This document shows positions 7,277 to 16,016 of a DNA stretch of 64,000 bases, one piece after another (positions within the stretch are counted from its first letter, which is position 1; each line of letters starts with the position of its first letter). The stretch comes from JAKAGZ01 sp035266865 (lineage in GTDB: Bacteria > Bacteroidota > Ignavibacteria > Ignavibacteriales > Ignavibacteriaceae), in contig DATFMR010000024.1 in NCBI GenBank assembly GCA_035266865.1, forward strand, positions 10,344 to 74,343. The letters are read 5' to 3'. Both the position numbers and the translations under genes were made by a program. The notes beneath the pieces were generated by a model. The model searched no databases and was not told the origin of the DNA. It saw only the letters and a program-made list of their open reading frames with translations.

Positions 7277-9379
7277 ATGAAAATAGATAAAGGAAAATTG
7301 ATGAGAAGAATCCTCGTTCTGATATTGATAGCTGTAGCTGCAAATTTCTATTTTGCATATACTGATGTCCCGAACTCAGTTACACAGATTGTTAGTGGCA
7401 ATGATACAACAAAAGTACTCTCCCAGCAGCCTTACATGAAACAAGAAGATGAATTGATAAATACAATTTTGTCAAGATATCACTATAGAAAATTTGACCT
7501 TAATGATTCCCTATCTTCTGTAATTCTTAGTAGAATTATAAAATCATTGGACTACAACAGGAGTTTCTTTTATGCTTCTGACATAAAATCTTTTGAACAA
7601 TACAGGAATAAACTGGATGATGACATAAAGCAAGGGGACCTGTCTCCTGCTTATAATATTTTCAATGTTTTTCTAGAAAGGATGAATAACAGGATCGATT
7701 ATGTGCATCAGTTGTTAAAAACAAGTTTCGATTTTACGAAAGATGAAAATTATCAATTCAAGAGAGACAGTGCAGCCTGGATAAAAGATGAAAAAGAGAT
7801 GAACGAACTGTGGCGGAAAAAAGTCAAAAGCGATGCATTAAATTTATTGCTCGCCAAAAAAGACTGGCCATACATTGTCAAGACTTTGGAAAAAAGATAT
7901 GAAAATTATAGGAAGGCGTTCTCTCAATTTGATAATGAGGATGTTTTTCAACTTGCAATGAATTCATTTACTGAATCAATTGATCCACATACTAATTATA
8001 TGTCGCCGATCACCTCGGAAAATTTTAAAATTGATATGGCCAGATCGCTTGAAGGAATAGGTGCTCAGCTCCAATCAGAGGACGAATATACTAAGGTTGC
8101 TAAAATTGTAGCTGGCGGTCCGGCATTCAAAAGTAATCTGCTCCACAACGGAGATAGAATTACTGCAGTTGCGCAGGGAGATACTGGAGAGATGATTGAT
8201 GTTATAGGTTGGAAGCTAAATGATGTGGTTCAATTAATACGGGGAGACAAAGGAACTGTTGTAAGACTTCAAATTTTAAAAGCTTCAGATGGTGTAAATG
8301 CTGCTCCTAAAGAAATAAAATTAGTCCGCGATAAAGTTAAGCTCGAAGAAATGTCGGCCAAGCAGGATACGTTGGATATTATTAACGATAAGGTTCCCTT
8401 TAGATTTGGAGTGATTTCACTACCGGCATTTTATAGTGATTTTGAAGGAAAAGCGAGCGGGGATAAAGATTATAAAAGTACTACAAAGGATGTTCAAAAA
8501 ATAATTGATAAACTTAAAACGGAAAATGTTGACGGAATAATTATAGACCTTAGAAACAACGGCGGTGGTTCTTTACAGGAGGCAATAGCATTAACCGGAC
8601 TTTTCATAAAAAGCGGTCCAGTTGTCCAGGTAAAAAATTCAGATGGAACTATAGATGTAGGAAAAGATCCTGATCATACAATTAGCTACACCGGCCCTAT
8701 AGTTGTGCTTGTAAATAGATTCAGCGCTTCAGCATCGGAAATATTTTCTGCTGCTATTCAGGATTATGGCAGAGGGCTTATTATAGGTGAAAACACTTAT
8801 GGAAAAGGTACAGTCCAGAACATGATAGATCTTAACAGAATTTTACAAAGTAACGATGAAAAATATGGACAGGTAAAATTAACAATTGCTAAATTTTACA
8901 GAATTACAGGGGCAAGTACTCAGCATCTTGGAGTTAAACCTGATATTGAATTCCCGTCTTACACATCTGCTCACGAATTTGGTGAAAGTGCTCAACCAAG
9001 TGCTCTCCCCTGGGATCAGATAAATTCGCTAGCGTTTGCACCTTATGGTGATATTAATAAGTACATTCCTAAGCTGGAAGAGAAACATCTTGATAGGATT
9101 AAAAACAGTCCCGAATTTCAGGATCTTATTGCAAGTGTAAATGAATATAAAGAAGATCTTAAAAAAGATTCTGTTTCTCTAAACAAAGATATGCGTGAAC
9201 AGGAAAAGAAAGAGGAAGAGGATAAAAAGTTTGAACGAGAAAATAATTTGCGTAAAAAACTTGGACTAAAATTATTAAAGAAAGGTGAAACTTCTGCTAA
9301 TAATATAAACTCCAAAGATGCTGAACTTGATGAAGCAGGCTACATTTTATCAGATTATATTATGATGACCATCGGATAG
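7277..9379 (+). CDS. prc: Tail-specific C-terminal processing protease (S41)
   Basis: A 700-residue Prc/Tsp-type protease that cleaves proteins from non-polar C-termini in the periplasm. An N-terminal signal anchor (about 9-28) is followed by the tail-specific N-terminal domain and a PDZ domain (about 250-340). The S41 catalytic domain holds NRFSASASEIFSAA around residues 480-493 and YGKGTVQ around residue 510, carrying the Ser and Lys of the dyad. A Lys/Glu-rich C-terminal region (about 620-690) completes the Prc architecture. The length matches E. coli Prc (about 680) rather than the shorter CtpA form. It is monocistronic, with a stem-loop terminator after it. Confidence 0.94.
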   Translation: MKIDKGKLMRRILVLILIAVAANFYFAYTDVPNSVTQIVSGNDTTKVLSQQPYMKQEDELINTILSRYHYRKFDLNDSLSSVILSRIIKSLDYNRSFFYASDIKSFEQYRNKLDDDIKQGDLSPAYNIFNVFLERMNNRIDYVHQLLKTSFDFTKDENYQFKRDSAAWIKDEKEMNELWRKKVKSDALNLLLAKKDWPYIVKTLEKRYENYRKAFSQFDNEDVFQLAMNSFTESIDPHTNYMSPITSENFKIDMARSLEGIGAQLQSEDEYTKVAKIVAGGPAFKSNLLHNGDRITAVAQGDTGEMIDVIGWKLNDVVQLIRGDKGTVVRLQILKASDGVNAAPKEIKLVRDKVKLEEMSAKQDTLDIINDKVPFRFGVISLPAFYSDFEGKASGDKDYKSTTKDVQKIIDKLKTENVDGIIIDLRNNGGGSLQEAIALTGLFIKSGPVVQVKNSDGTIDVGKDPDHTISYTGPIVVLVNRFSASASEIFSAAIQDYGRGLIIGENTYGKGTVQNMIDLNRILQSNDEKYGQVKLTIAKFYRITGASTQHLGVKPDIEFPSYTSAHEFGESAQPSALPWDQINSLAFAPYGDINKYIPKLEEKHLDRIKNSPEFQDLIASVNEYKEDLKKDSVSLNKDMREQEKKEEEDKKFERENNLRKKLGLKLLKKGETSANNINSKDAELDEAGYILSDYIMMTIG

Positions 9380-9407
9380 AATTAATTTTAAATTATTTCC
9401 AATTATA

Positions 9408-9432
9408 ACCCCGATATAAATTCGGGGTGTTT
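9408..9432 (+). terminator. Terminator of prc
   Basis: ACCCCGA (9408-9414) and TCGGGGT (9422-9428) form a 7-base stem with a 7-base loop, followed by GTTTCATTTCTT. It lies 29 bases after the prc stop. Confidence 0.7.
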
Positions 9433-9543
9433 CATTTCTTAATTGATTTTTAATTTCAGGTTTTTTAATTTTATTTAGTTTCTATAGTGGGACTAACCAT
9501 TACTAAGTACTAATGTGGCTTTTCGTAATAAGGGGAAATCATA

Positions 9544-10908
9544 ATGAAAAAAAATCTACTATTAATATTTTCCTTCGCAAACTTATGCCTTGCTCAGAAT
9601 ATTGCTGAATTATACAAAGAATTTTTGCCCCCGCAAATTAGTAAAAATAAATCGGCTCTGGAGCAAGTTTCTTTAACATTCCAGGAATATGCTGATTTAA
9701 ATCCGGAATTGATCTATTATTATTTAAAGAATCTTGAAGAGAGATTTGATACTACCGCATTAGAGAAATATTTTGTTTATAACCAGAGAAAAATAGAGAT
9801 TACTTATAAAAAACGTAATAATAGATGGTTAAGAGATATTGGAAATAGCTTAAAAGTTACTAACTCAGGCAATAATGAACTTTTAAATATTTGCCTGGAT
9901 TATACAGATGATTATTTTTTTGATATTCCATATGATTCAACTATTAATTTCGAAAGTAGGACTGAACAAAATTTATTAAACTTTGTTGTAGTAAAATACT
10001 ATTTATATGATACTACCTTAGTATATAATCCGAATATTAACTATCTAACTAAGAGAAATTTTCTTGAATATAATATTGCTATTAAACTTAAGGATATGCA
10101 AAATAATCCACTAATATATGAAAAATCAGATTTGGAAAAGCTATTTAGATACTGGTACATTCTTGATAGTATTGAAGAGATAAAAAAGCTGAATATTAAT
10201 GTAGCAAATTTTATTTCGAACATCCTGAATGAATATTCAAAAAATAAGAATTTATTCACTAATTATTCATTGGGCCTGGGCTATTTTACTACTAAAGATA
10301 GATTTACCAATTCCGGCAGTGTTTATAACAACCCAAAATTTTCTATGCCAGATATTAGTATTGATTGTAATATCCAGGCTTTTGCAATTACTTTAAATTA
10401 CAATTATTTTTTTTCACAATATATAAAAGCATATAATCATTTAAATTTTTATTTGACAGTTGCGTATTCTCCAACCAATGTAAGTTTTAAACAGGACACA
10501 GTATATAGAGAAAGTAATGTTGATGCTGTTCCAAATAGATTTAAAATTATGGATTTTAAATACAATAATATCTCATTAAAAAGCGGTGGAATAGCCTCTC
10601 TTAATGTTTCAATGCCAATCCTCTTTCTGGGACACTGGCTATCTGTAAATCCAGGCGCCGGAATAGCATTTTATCTAAATAATTATGAAGTTTCTTATAA
10701 CTATGTTTACAGAAAATTTGATCAGGAATTTGCTGGCCCTGTTGTCCATGAAACATATGATCCGGAACCTGCTACTAAAAATGAAACTGACATTAGGTTT
10801 AATATATATCCACTTTTGCGCATAATTTTTTACTTTAATGATACATACCAATTACATCTTACGGCAACAAACAAAATGCTGGGAATTGAAATAGGTAGGA
10901 ATTTATAA
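9544..10908 (+). CDS. Secreted protein with C-terminal barrel-like region, unknown function
   Basis: I do not recognise this 454-residue protein. It has a signal peptide (residues 1-17, cut likely after LCLA). A mixed, Tyr/Asn/Lys-rich N-terminal half (20-240) includes a possible helical segment near 195-240. The C-terminal half (about 245-454) has alternating aromatic strands such as YSLGLGYF, FAITLNYNYFF and LNFYLTVAYS. The last strand is LGIEIGRNL, an outer-membrane-barrel pattern. The start has a strong AAGGGGAAATC ribosome-binding site. It stands alone between two stem-loops. An outer-membrane location is inference from composition. Confidence 0.7.
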   Translation: MKKNLLLIFSFANLCLAQNIAELYKEFLPPQISKNKSALEQVSLTFQEYADLNPELIYYYLKNLEERFDTTALEKYFVYNQRKIEITYKKRNNRWLRDIGNSLKVTNSGNNELLNICLDYTDDYFFDIPYDSTINFESRTEQNLLNFVVVKYYLYDTTLVYNPNINYLTKRNFLEYNIAIKLKDMQNNPLIYEKSDLEKLFRYWYILDSIEEIKKLNINVANFISNILNEYSKNKNLFTNYSLGLGYFTTKDRFTNSGSVYNNPKFSMPDISIDCNIQAFAITLNYNYFFSQYIKAYNHLNFYLTVAYSPTNVSFKQDTVYRESNVDAVPNRFKIMDFKYNNISLKSGGIASLNVSMPILFLGHWLSVNPGAGIAFYLNNYEVSYNYVYRKFDQEFAGPVVHETYDPEPATKNETDIRFNIYPLLRIIFYFNDTYQLHLTATNKMLGIEIGRNL

Positions 10909-10919
10909 TATTAAATTAA

Positions 10920-10944
10920 AGAGACGCTTCACTGAAGCGTCTCT
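10920..10944. repeat. 11-base inverted repeat, possible bidirectional terminator
   Basis: AGAGACGCTTC and GAAGCGTCTCT are perfectly complementary around a 3-base loop. It sits between convergent genes, 11 bases after one stop and 12 before the other. There is no U-tract on the plus strand and only a mixed U/A run on the minus strand. It may therefore be a dispersed palindromic repeat doing a terminator's job. Confidence 0.6.
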
Positions 10945-10955
10945 ACTCAAATAAA

Positions 10956-12488
10956 TCAGATATCAAATTTAATACCTTGTGCGAGCGGCAATTCAGTTCC
11001 AAAGTTGATAGTGTTTGTTTGTCTTCTCATATATGCTTTCCAGGCGTCTGACCCTGATTCACGTCCGCCGCCTGTATCCTTTTCACCACCAAAGGCACCA
11101 CCGATTTCTGCACCGCTTGTTCCAATATTAACGTTAGCAATTCCACAATCAGAGCCTCTATCAGAAAGGAATTCTTCCATTTCTCTCATATTATTTGTAA
11201 AGATTGAAGAGGATAATCCCTGTACAACTCCATTCTGCAGTTTAATTGCATTTTTAACATCGCCTTTATATTTAATTAAGTAAAGTATTGGTGCAAATGT
11301 TTCTTCCTGAACTATTTCATATTCATTCTTAGCTTCAACAATTGCAGGCTTTACATAAGTGCCTGATTCATATCCTTTACCTTTTAGAACTTCGCCACCG
11401 TAAATTACATTGCCGCCTTCTTTTTTTACTTTTACAAGTGCATCTGTAAACATTTTAACTGCATCTTTATCAATTAAAGGTCCAACGTGATTTTTTTCAT
11501 TTAAAGGATTTCCGATTTTCAATCCTTTATAAGCTTTCACTACAGAGTTTTTAACCTGGTCATAAATTGATTCGTGAATTATTAATCTTCTTGTACTTGT
11601 ACATCTTTGTCCGCAGGTTCCTACAGCACCAAAAACAATAGCCGGCATTGCCATTTTCAAATCTGCATCCGGAGTTAGAATTATAGCATTATTGCCTCCG
11701 AGTTCCATAATTGCTTTTCCAAATCTGCGTGCAATAACTTCGTTGCCATGTCTTCCAACTCTCGTAGAACCGGTAATTGAAATTAATGGGATTCGGGAAT
11801 CGTTTAACATTTTTTCACCGATTGTGGAACCTCTTCCAACTACAAGATTAAATAATCCTTCAGGAAGTTTATTCTCTTTTATTACTTTTGAAATTATATT
11901 TTGCGTAGCAATTGCAGAAAGAGGAACTTTTGAAGATGGCTTCCATAAATTTACATCACCGCAAACGCCGGCAATCATTGCATTCCAGGAATAGACAGCA
12001 ACCGGAAAATTAAAGGCTGAAACAGTTCCTACAATTCCAAGAGGATGATATTGATCATACATTCTGTGATTCGGTCTTTCCGACATCATTGTATAGCCAT
12101 ATAATTGTCTTGATTGACCGACCGCAAAGTCACAAATATCAATCATTTCCTGAACTTCGCCTAATCCTTCCTGTAGAGATTTTCCCATTTCAAAAGAAAC
12201 GAGTCTTCCTAGATATGGTTTATATTCTCGCAGCATTAATCCAATTTGCCTGACTATTTCACCTCTTTTTGGTGCCGGTATATCTCTCCATACTAGAAAA
12301 GCTTTTTCAGCCTCCTTAATTACATTATTATAATCTTTTTCAGATGCCTGGTAAACAGAAGCTATAAACTCCCCTGTTGCAGGAGAATAAATTTTTAATT
12401 CTCCTTCAGATTTTGTTTGGTTCCATTTTGTACCCGTTGATGAACCAAAGTTTTGTTTTTTAATTCCAAGTTTTTTCAAAAACTCCAT
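10956..12488 (-). CDS. amaB: ALDH7-type aldehyde dehydrogenase (2-aminoadipic semialdehyde/P6C dehydrogenase)
   Basis: An NAD-dependent aldehyde dehydrogenase of the antiquitin-like ALDH7 group, about 510 residues. The catalytic Cys lies in GTCGQRCTS and the general-base Glu in MELGGNN. The ending with GTELPLAQGIKFDI is typical of ALDH7. I chose the ATG at 12488 because a GGGAGA ribosome-binding site precedes it. An in-frame TTG at 12512 directly abuts the Rrf2 stop and is less likely. The lysine 6-aminotransferase gene diverges nearby, so the substrate is probably 2-aminoadipic semialdehyde, giving 2-aminoadipate. The family is firm; the substrate is inferred from context. Confidence 0.9.
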   Translation of the reverse strand: MEFLKKLGIKKQNFGSSTGTKWNQTKSEGELKIYSPATGEFIASVYQASEKDYNNVIKEAEKAFLVWRDIPAPKRGEIVRQIGLMLREYKPYLGRLVSFEMGKSLQEGLGEVQEMIDICDFAVGQSRQLYGYTMMSERPNHRMYDQYHPLGIVGTVSAFNFPVAVYSWNAMIAGVCGDVNLWKPSSKVPLSAIATQNIISKVIKENKLPEGLFNLVVGRGSTIGEKMLNDSRIPLISITGSTRVGRHGNEVIARRFGKAIMELGGNNAIILTPDADLKMAMPAIVFGAVGTCGQRCTSTRRLIIHESIYDQVKNSVVKAYKGLKIGNPLNEKNHVGPLIDKDAVKMFTDALVKVKKEGGNVIYGGEVLKGKGYESGTYVKPAIVEAKNEYEIVQEETFAPILYLIKYKGDVKNAIKLQNGVVQGLSSSIFTNNMREMEEFLSDRGSDCGIANVNIGTSGAEIGGAFGGEKDTGGGRESGSDAWKAYMRRQTNTINFGTELPLAQGIKFDI

Positions 12489-12512
12489 TTCGTCTCTCCC
12501 TTGATCTTTCAA

Positions 12513-12944
12513 TCAATTATTACTTTTGTTCTTATTTATTTTATTTAAAATGTCTGCCAGCGTTATTTTCATCATCTTATTTTCAATTTCAACCTGAATG
12601 TCGCTGAATAAATCCAGGAAAAAAGTATTTAGCTTCGTGATTTCATTTTGTTCCCCGTTACAATCAGAGACATTTAGATAGAAAGCTTTCCTATCCTCTA
12701 TTGCACAATAGATTTCCTGCAAGTGAAGTTCTTCGATATCCTTTTTAATAAGAAATCCGCCTGATGCGCCCTGAGTACTTTCTACAATATCATTCTTTAC
12801 AAGCATAGATAGAATTTTTCTCAGCTTTGATGCATTTGTTCCAATATGCTCTGAAATTTCATTGCTGTTTTTAGGAACAGGACTGCTTAAAGCAATGTAG
12901 CTTAATGCTTTAACTGCGGTTGATAATTTGGTTGAAGCTGACAT
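12513..12944 (-). CDS. Rrf2-family transcriptional regulator
   Basis: A 143-residue Rrf2 protein. The winged helix-turn-helix covers residues 8-65, including the NSNEISEHIGTNASKLRKIL recognition region and the GASGGF wing. Only two Cys are present (80 and 95) in the linker, not the three-Cys cluster of IscR, so Fe-S sensing is doubtful. It is closer to YwnA-like members. It is cotranscribed with the aldehyde dehydrogenase and probably controls that gene and the divergent aminotransferase. A TGTTA-N9-TAACA inverted repeat lies 14 bases before its start. Confidence 0.88.
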   Translation of the reverse strand: MSASTKLSTAVKALSYIALSSPVPKNSNEISEHIGTNASKLRKILSMLVKNDIVESTQGASGGFLIKKDIEELHLQEIYCAIEDRKAFYLNVSDCNGEQNEITKLNTFFLDLFSDIQVEIENKMMKITLADILNKINKNKSNN

Positions 12945-13284
12945 AATTTTGTTTAATTGTTACACTAAGTATAACAGATAAAAAGGTCAAAATCAACAAG
13001 AAACAGCACTAATTGACTAACATTTTAAAGTATCACACTATTTTGATTGATTATGCATAAGCAAATTTCTACATTTACTGCTAATTAAATCTCAATTATT
13101 ATGTTTAATCACATTATATTTTTAGAACAAACCGGCTTCAGAATTCTTAGAAGCTATTTCATTTCGAGATTCGAAAACGTATTCTAATAATCTCCCTTCT
13201 ATTTCTGTATCTAAATTAAATTTTCAAATTATACTTAACAGCTGATGCTGTCTTTACACTTATTCTGTATAGGAGGAATTTCAA
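12945..13284. other. Divergent intergenic region of the lysine locus
   Basis: 340 bases separating the Rrf2 gene from lysine aminotransferase, with no ORF of note. It must carry promoters for both directions. Apart from the inverted repeat at 12958-12976 and the aminotransferase ribosome-binding site (AGGAGGA, about 13271-13277), I see no clear element. Confidence 0.5.
12958..12976. promoter_or_regulatory. Inverted repeat, candidate Rrf2 operator
   Basis: TGTTA (12958-12962) and TAACA (12972-12976) form a 5-9-5 inverted repeat just upstream of the regulator's start. The position suits autorepression. The assignment is inference. Confidence 0.3.
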
Positions 13285-14649
13285 ATGCAAAACAAAAATT
13301 ATGAAGATGATATTATGACAAAATCTGTAGATGTTTCACCAGGAAACGTTCACGCTACACTTAGAAAATATATGCTGGCGGATGGTTTTAATTTAGTGCT
13401 GGATTTAAAAGCCAGCCATGGTTCAAGAGTGATAGATGCAATTACCGGAAATGAGTATATAGATTTTTATACTTTTTTTGCATCAAATCCAATTGGTCTT
13501 AATCACCCGGGGGTGAACAATGAAAAGTTCAGAAAAATACTTGCTGATGCCGGTATTGTAAAACCATCAAATTCTGATATGTATACACAGCATATGGCAG
13601 AGTTTGTGGAGACATTTGCTAAAATTGCGAAACCAGATTATATGAAACACTTGTTCTTTATTTCCGGTGGAGCACTTGCTGTTGAAAATGGATTAAAGGT
13701 TGCATTTGACTGGAAAGTTCAAAAGAATTTTCAGAAAGGCTACAAGGAAGAAAAAGGACACCAGGTTATTCACTTTAAAGAAGCATTTCACGGCAGAAGC
13801 GGTTATACAATGTCGCTAACTAATACCGATCCTGTAAAAGTGAAATACTTTCCAAAATTTAATTGGCCTAGAATTACAAATCCAAAATTGAAGTTTCCGC
13901 TGGAAGAAAATCTTGAAGACGTTAAAAAACTTGAGCAGCAGGCAATTGATGAAATAAATGAAGCAATTAAAAACAATAAAGATGATATTGCTGTAATTAT
14001 TATTGAGCCAATACAAGGAGAAGGCGGAGATAATTTTTTCAGAAAAGAATTTTTCGAAAAATTAAGAGAAATTGCAGACGATAATGAAATTTTGCTAATG
14101 TTTGATGAAGTTCAATCCGGAGTTGGGTTAACAGGAAAAATGTGGGCTTTTGAGCATTATGTAAAACCTGATATTATTTCCTTTGGTAAAAAAGCGCAGG
14201 TTTGTGGAATAATGGTCTCAGACCGAATTGATGATGTTGAGAAAAATGTTTTTAAAGTTTCAAGTAGAATTAATTCAACCTGGGGCGCAAATCTTGAGGA
14301 TATGGTTAGATCAAAAAGAATATTTGAGATTATTGAAGAAGAAAATCTAATTGAGAATTCACGTGTTCAGGGTGAATACTTGAAAGAGAACTTATTAAAA
14401 ATTCAAAAAGATTTTCCGCTAATGGTTTCAAATACTCGTGGTCTCGGTCTTATGTGTTCATTCGATCTTCCGGATACAGAAATTAGAAATAATTTCAAAA
14501 AGGTCTGTGAAAAAGAAAAACTATTAGTATTAGGATGCGGAGCCAGGACAATCCGTTTCAGACCAGCGTTAAATATTAAAAGAGATGACCTGGATTCAGG
14601 CTTGAATATTATCAAAAAAGTTCTCACATTAATGTCGTCCAATAATTAA
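13285..14649 (+). CDS. lat: L-lysine 6-transaminase
   Basis: A 454-residue class-III PLP aminotransferase of the lysine epsilon-aminotransferase group. It moves the 6-amino group of lysine to 2-oxoglutarate, giving 2-aminoadipic semialdehyde. The PLP Lys is in SFGKKAQVCG, the cofactor-binding Asp in MFDEVQSG, and the Lat-specific stretch FFISGGALAVENGLK is present. The AGGAGGA ribosome-binding site supports the start at 13285. The aldehyde dehydrogenase gene diverging from it would oxidise the product. Together they make a two-step lysine-to-aminoadipate route. An ornithine or GABA aminotransferase is less likely given the Lat-like active site. Confidence 0.93.
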   Translation: MQNKNYEDDIMTKSVDVSPGNVHATLRKYMLADGFNLVLDLKASHGSRVIDAITGNEYIDFYTFFASNPIGLNHPGVNNEKFRKILADAGIVKPSNSDMYTQHMAEFVETFAKIAKPDYMKHLFFISGGALAVENGLKVAFDWKVQKNFQKGYKEEKGHQVIHFKEAFHGRSGYTMSLTNTDPVKVKYFPKFNWPRITNPKLKFPLEENLEDVKKLEQQAIDEINEAIKNNKDDIAVIIIEPIQGEGGDNFFRKEFFEKLREIADDNEILLMFDEVQSGVGLTGKMWAFEHYVKPDIISFGKKAQVCGIMVSDRIDDVEKNVFKVSSRINSTWGANLEDMVRSKRIFEIIEEENLIENSRVQGEYLKENLLKIQKDFPLMVSNTRGLGLMCSFDLPDTEIRNNFKKVCEKEKLLVLGCGARTIRFRPALNIKRDDLDSGLNIIKKVLTLMSSNN

Positions 14650-14674
14650 TAATTTAATATATTGAACTACTTGC

Positions 14675-14711
14675 ACAGCGGCTTCCACAAAACGGGAGCC
14701 GTTGTTATTTT
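14675..14711 (+). terminator. Terminator of lat
   Basis: ACAGCGGCTTCC pairs with GGGAGCCGTTGT across a 7-base loop, with a few G-U pairs. It is followed by TATTTT. Confidence 0.75.
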
Positions 14712-14791
14712 AAACCAAAAAGGGTTATTTTGAAATATAATTTATTTTCTTGCCTTTACAGTTGTTGTAAATAAAAGATGGGTTTCATTTT

Positions 14792-15478
14792 ATGCAATCA
14801 GCACTTTATATAGTAAGCACACCGATAGGAAACCTGAAAGATATAACTCTGAGGGCTTTGGAAATTTTGAAAGAAGTTAATTTTATTGCCTGTGAGGATA
14901 GAAGGGTTACCTCTTTCCTTTTAAATCATTATGAAATTAAGTCAGATCTAGTTTCCGTAAATGCAAGAAATGAAAATTCAAAAATCAATTATATTATTGA
15001 GAGAATAAATAACGGTGAAACCTGCGCCCTGGTTTCTGATGCCGGAACTCCCGGAATTTCAGATCCCGGCACAAGATTGATTTCAGCAGCAATTAAGGAA
15101 AGCATTCAAATTATACCCATTCCCGGTGTTTCTGCTGCTTTAACAGCTTTGACAATTAGCGGACTTCCAACTGATTCTTTCGTTTATGAAGGTTTTATTC
15201 CCCAGAAAAAAGGAAGACAAAAGTTGCTAAAATCTTTCTCCGGAGAAAAAAGGACAATTATTATTTATGAATCGACCTACAGGGTAGAAAAATTACTTAA
15301 GGAATTAACTGAATACATGCCTGAAAGATTAATAGTTGTTTGCCGTGAATTAACCAAAAAATTTGAAGAGGTCTGGAGAGGAAAACCGGGCGAAATACTC
15401 GCAGACCTACCTAATAAAACTTCAAAAGGAGAATTTGTTTTTATTATCTCACCACTTGAATGGGAAGTAAGAGATTAA
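14792..15478 (+). CDS. rsmI: 16S rRNA (cytidine-1402-2'-O)-methyltransferase
   Basis: RsmI methylates the ribose of C1402 in the ribosomal P site. The 228 residues have the tetrapyrrole-methylase fold: STPIGNLKDIT at the N-terminus (residues 9-19), CEDRR near 35-39, SDAGTPGISDPG near 81-92, and the PIPGVSAALTAL loop. The C-terminal helical domain of longer RsmI proteins is largely missing, a common short form. It is monocistronic and converges with apt, whose stop lies 3 bases away. Confidence 0.95.
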   Translation: MQSALYIVSTPIGNLKDITLRALEILKEVNFIACEDRRVTSFLLNHYEIKSDLVSVNARNENSKINYIIERINNGETCALVSDAGTPGISDPGTRLISAAIKESIQIIPIPGVSAALTALTISGLPTDSFVYEGFIPQKKGRQKLLKSFSGEKRTIIIYESTYRVEKLLKELTEYMPERLIVVCRELTKKFEEVWRGKPGEILADLPNKTSKGEFVFIISPLEWEVRD

Positions 15479-15481
15479 ATT

Positions 15482-16009
15482 TTATTCACTATCATAATTT
15501 ACAAGTGAAACTACATCATAGTCTTTCAATCTTTCACGTCCATTTAGAAATGATAATTCAACAATAAAAGATAATTGGAGAACCCTTCCCCCTAGTTTTT
15601 CAATCAGTTTTACCGCAGCCTCTGCGGTTCCACCCGTTGCAAGAAGATCGTCGTGAAGAAGGATTTTATCTCCCGGTTTTATTGCATCTTTATGAATTTC
15701 AATTGTATCTGTGCCATATTCAAGTGCGTAAGTTTCTTTAACTGTTTCGGCAGGAAGTTTATTTGGCTTTCTAATTGGGACAAATCCAACATCCAATCGT
15801 TCAGCTAAAATAGAGCCGAAAATAAATCCTCGTGATTCAATTCCAACAACTTTATTCACATCCAGGTTTTGAGCTTTTTCAAAAAGCTGAGTGGCGGTCA
15901 CTTTAAATGCTGCAGGTTCTTTCAAAATTGTAGTGATATCCCTGAACATAATTCCCTTTTTAGGGAAATCAGGAACTGACCGAATATATTTCTTTAAGTC
16001 TTCAGACAT
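15482..16009 (-). CDS. apt: Adenine phosphoribosyltransferase
   Basis: Apt salvages adenine to AMP using PRPP. The 175-residue length is standard. The PRPP-binding motif (LLHDDLLATGGTA, about 117-129) and the purine-contact motif VVGIESRGFIFG (about 54-65) are intact. The usual VDD of the PRPP loop reads HDD here, a minor variation. Only 7 bases separate it from the upstream enoyl-CoA hydratase, so they are cotranscribed without an obvious metabolic link. Confidence 0.96.
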   Translation of the reverse strand: MSEDLKKYIRSVPDFPKKGIMFRDITTILKEPAAFKVTATQLFEKAQNLDVNKVVGIESRGFIFGSILAERLDVGFVPIRKPNKLPAETVKETYALEYGTDTIEIHKDAIKPGDKILLHDDLLATGGTAEAAVKLIEKLGGRVLQLSFIVELSFLNGRERLKDYDVVSLVNYDSE

Positions 16010-16016
16010 AATTCCT

